Positions 11,476 through 14,051 of a stretch of 14,051 bases of DNA are shown here, piece after piece. Source of the stretch: UBA1189 sp045126595 (GTDB lineage: Bacteria > Bacteroidota > Bacteroidia > Bacteroidales > Bacteroidaceae); assembly GCA_045126595.1 (NCBI GenBank), contig JBGVOS010000083.1:1-14051 (forward strand). Direction: 5' to 3'. A program made the position numbers and the translations under genes. Position 1 is the stretch's first letter. Every line of letters starts with the position of its first letter. The notes under the pieces are model-generated. The model was not told the origin of the DNA and ran no database searches. It worked only from the letters and a program-made list of their open reading frames with translations.

Positions 11476-14051
11476 TTAGTTTGTTGGTTTGTCGCTGTCG
11501 TACACAATGAACTCTCCGTTACTTGTAATCCCTTCAGTACTTATGTGCAGACTTTTAGTATACGAGTTGTTGTAGAACTCTACCTCAGCCCTGCCATTTG
11601 ACACCTTCACCTCGGGATTCCAATAGAGCGTGCAGCGATAGTCGGCATCGCCTTGAATCGGGCCGCTGGGATACTGGGGAATATAATATTCAATTTTGGG
11701 TGAATAACCGTCGAAGGTTGTTTGCCGAGTATTCCTATTCCAAGAATTCAGGCCACTATTGTTCGGGTTAAGATGTACCTCTATAACGTAAAGACCTGTG
11801 GGGAATCCATGATGCGGTTGGTCAACATAATCGAAATGCCGATAGTCAAAAAGTTCCAAGACATCGGGGTTGCCCTTATAACTGTGTGGGGTATCGTATA
11901 CGATAAGGCTTTTCACTTGAGCGATATCTATTTCATAACCCGGCTGACTTGATGGGGTTGTCCTGTCTTGATTGTTGTGCTTGATAAACCATAATGTACG
12001 ATGGTCGTTAATGGGTGCTTGACGCATGAGCCATGCCAGATACAAGGCATGCACATCGGCACTGTCGCTTTCCAAGGCGATGCGGCGTTGATTGGCACTA
12101 TATCCTTTGTTGTCGTGCTCATAGGCCAGTTCAGCGTTTCCTGTCCGTATAGCATTATAATAAACATCAAATGAACTGCCTTTGGGACTGCTTAGTTCAT
12201 ACCCCTTATCTTTCAGATAGTCAGCCACGGTGTAAGTATACTTTCCTTTGTCTATCATCAATTCAGCGTCTTTGCTCACATTGAAAGCCTGAAAGGTACA
12301 AAAGTCTACATAGCAACGTCGACCCTCCACCTCCACATTTTCAAGTAGAATCGAAGATTCGGGAAGTTTTTGTATTTCCTCGACACTCTCACAGATAGCA
12401 ATATCAGAAGTATCTATGCGATGCTGCAACGCAAGCGCAGCCAAAGGATAAGCCAGCACCTCGGGAGCCGAGGAACGCTCCAAGCGCAGACGTGCCACGA
12501 CGGGTTTGTCGTCTTTGTAGATCTGTATATTCAAGTCCCATTCTCCTTCAAAGTCCTGCAGGTTTACGCCCCAGTAGCCATGTTCATCGCTCGTGGCCTT
12601 GATATCCTGCACCAATTGGCGGTCGGGCGAGTGGAGCTTGATACGCACCTCCACACCTTGCATGGGTTCGTCCTTACGAGGATGCAAGGCACGGCCTTCA
12701 AGCACAAGGCATTCTTCAGTATAGTGTACGTCGGCTGGCGAGATGGGTTGCTGCATTCGTTCAATACTATATCGACTCCAGCCCTGCACCATCATCAATA
12801 GGTCGAGGGCACTACGGTGCTCTTCATCGTCAGACTCGAAATAGTATTCGGGCTGCTCTATATAACCTTTCAGTTCAGAGGAGAGGAGCATATAGGTGCG
12901 TATATCCTCGCTGTACCCCGTGCCATAGTCTGCGGCATCACGCACGGCAAGCGACAGGTATTGTTCCTCTTTGGTTCTTGTTTCAATACGCATCTTTATC
13001 TTCTCGAAAGGCTTGTAATGCGGCTTGTTCTGTCTTATAGTTATTGGAGACAGATTCACGCCATTGTTTATGAATAGCATGCGCGTAGCTAATATCTCAC
13101 CTTCGGCATCGAACAGAGTGAATTGATATGTGCCCGTAGGTAACTCGCTGGTCGAGATGGCTTTGCTTTGTGTGGCTTTGTACATGGTAATTGTGTCGAT
13201 ATGCTCCACCTTGCCGGCGTGCATCAGCGTCATACCCAATAGTTTTGTCGTGTCAGGCAACGATGTGGAGATACTGATGCGTAGCGTATCGTCTGCCTCT
13301 TGGCTTGCCCTGATGGTATAACCGTAGGATTCTGCTTCGGGGAGAGAGAAGGAATGCTCCTTTCCGTTATATAAAATCGAGGTTTTGGTCTTCTTCTCTC
13401 CGGGAGTGTACATAAAATAGCCCATGCCCAAGCGTTGTGGACTGACAGCGATGGGCTTGCCTTGGATAGTCAGTGCCTCTATATTCACTCCCTTTCCCTC
13501 CTCATCGGTAGCCTTGAAGGCTATGCGGTTTTCCATGCCAATAATCAAGTGGCCTCCCTCGGGAAAGAATGTCACATCAAGTCTCTTTGGCCGTTTTCTC
13601 TCGGGACGTATCTCCTCCTTGCGAAGATACTGCTTCATCGTGGGATTATTGTATTCGCCCTCCTTCTCGGGCGTTTCATAAATGGGAAACACACGGGAGA
13701 AGCAACCACATGCATCAAAGTTGAGCATCGAACGGGTATAGGCCCTCACCTCATAATACCCGCTGGGATAGCCCAGCACACCACGCTTGGCATTGGCCTC
13801 CTTCACACTGGCATCGACGAGCGGAAAGGCTCCGTGGCAACGCCCATCCACAACTTTTAGTTTCTGTTGTTGCACGACTACGCCCGTCGGAGAGAGCAAC
13901 TCCACATACAACACTTTGCTGCGTGCCGTATCTCCCGTAGTAGCATCCACCACATTGGCACTAAACCAAATCGTCTCACCCGAAAAGTAAGCCGTATTGT
14001 CAAAGTGGAGATACACCTTCTCCTGAGGATAGAGCGCATTGAAGTGATTAG
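11476..14051 (-). CDS. MG2/carboxypeptidase-regulatory-like surface protein, first of a tandem pair (N-terminus beyond window)
   Basis: The frame is open from the window edge to TAA at 11478-11476, about 858 codons; the start codon and signal peptide lie outside. The visible N-terminus (NALYPQEKVYLHFDNTAYF) lines up with residues about 40-60 of the downstream paralog, so only about 40 residues are missing. Same order: MG2-like sandwich (to about 13690), FFPEGGHLIIGMENRIAFKA (about 13570-13510), DLLMMVQGWSRYS (about 12810-12770), a carboxypeptidase-regulatory-like fold (about 12720-12480), LLENVEVEGRRCYVDF (near 12320) and the C-terminal set TLYWNPEV, FYNN, NGEFIVYDSDK. No transmembrane segment or thioester is visible. 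Probably exported to the cell envelope (inference from the paralog). A TonB-dependent receptor is unlikely because there is no barrel-sized region. The promoter is out of view. Confidence 0.75.
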   Translation of the reverse strand, partial: NHFNALYPQEKVYLHFDNTAYFSGETIWFSANVVDATTGDTARSKVLYVELLSPTGVVVQQQKLKVVDGRCHGAFPLVDASVKEANAKRGVLGYPSGYYEVRAYTRSMLNFDACGCFSRVFPIYETPEKEGEYNNPTMKQYLRKEEIRPERKRPKRLDVTFFPEGGHLIIGMENRIAFKATDEEGKGVNIEALTIQGKPIAVSPQRLGMGYFMYTPGEKKTKTSILYNGKEHSFSLPEAESYGYTIRASQEADDTLRISISTSLPDTTKLLGMTLMHAGKVEHIDTITMYKATQSKAISTSELPTGTYQFTLFDAEGEILATRMLFINNGVNLSPITIRQNKPHYKPFEKIKMRIETRTKEEQYLSLAVRDAADYGTGYSEDIRTYMLLSSELKGYIEQPEYYFESDDEEHRSALDLLMMVQGWSRYSIERMQQPISPADVHYTEECLVLEGRALHPRKDEPMQGVEVRIKLHSPDRQLVQDIKATSDEHGYWGVNLQDFEGEWDLNIQIYKDDKPVVARLRLERSSAPEVLAYPLAALALQHRIDTSDIAICESVEEIQKLPESSILLENVEVEGRRCYVDFCTFQAFNVSKDAELMIDKGKYTYTVADYLKDKGYELSSPKGSSFDVYYNAIRTGNAELAYEHDNKGYSANQRRIALESDSADVHALYLAWLMRQAPINDHRTLWFIKHNNQDRTTPSSQPGYEIDIAQVKSLIVYDTPHSYKGNPDVLELFDYRHFDYVDQPHHGFPTGLYVIEVHLNPNNSGLNSWNRNTRQTTFDGYSPKIEYYIPQYPSGPIQGDADYRCTLYWNPEVKVSNGRAEVEFYNNSYTKSLHISTEGITSNGEFIVYDSDKPTN

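Noticed and set aside
8763..14051. Interpretation of the tandem proteins as TonB-dependent receptors or thioester alpha-2-macroglobulins
   Set aside because: There is no barrel-sized C-terminal region after the plug-like lead-in and no CGEQ motif in the visible sequence.

Overview
The window looks like a chromosomal segment from a Bacteroidales bacterium (Bacteroides/Prevotella type). Three things point there. Promoters follow the Bacteroidetes pattern (TTTG, about 20 nt, TAnnTTTG) with no clear Shine-Dalgarno sites. The gene families are typical of the group: an EF-G paralog with a degenerate GTPase core, exported glycosidases with accessory repeats, and large MG2-type surface proteins. One glycosidase also ends in a Por-sorting-like tail. 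No tRNA, rRNA, CRISPR array, integrase or intact insertion sequence was seen.

Layout. Positions 1-1300 (minus) hold the N-terminal 433 residues of an EF-G paralog, cut by the window edge. It resembles Bacteroides EF-G2 (fusA2): Ser replaces the catalytic His of the DxPGH motif. It has its own promoter and, about 62 nt upstream of the predicted start site, a 16-bp palindrome that looks like a CRP-family activator site. Positions 1525-2643 (minus) encode a GH105/GH88-type unsaturated glycuronyl hydrolase lipoprotein, with its own terminator, an excellent promoter, a 24-bp palindrome over the -33 element and a decayed second promoter copy upstream. Positions 2644-3318 are mostly intergenic: a possible 60-codon gene, a nested inverted repeat and a strong terminator. 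Positions 3319-7473 (minus) encode a very large secreted GH29-type (alpha-L-fucosidase family) enzyme with three tandem helical plus beta-sandwich modules and a sorting-like tail. It is transcribed divergently from an AraC-family regulator at 7647-8510 (plus). After a bidirectional terminator, 8763-14051 (minus) holds two tandem paralogous MG2/carboxypeptidase-regulatory-like surface proteins 16 nt apart; the upstream one runs off the window.

How they may work together (inference). The AraC regulator, the GH29 enzyme and perhaps the GH105 enzyme form a small carbohydrate-use locus without SusC/SusD in view. The two glycosidases have separate promoters, so co-regulation is not shown. The EF-G paralog is probably an independent starvation-linked gene under a global CRP-like regulator. 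The MG2-like pair is a separate operon of unknown function; neither product shows a thioester motif in the part seen.
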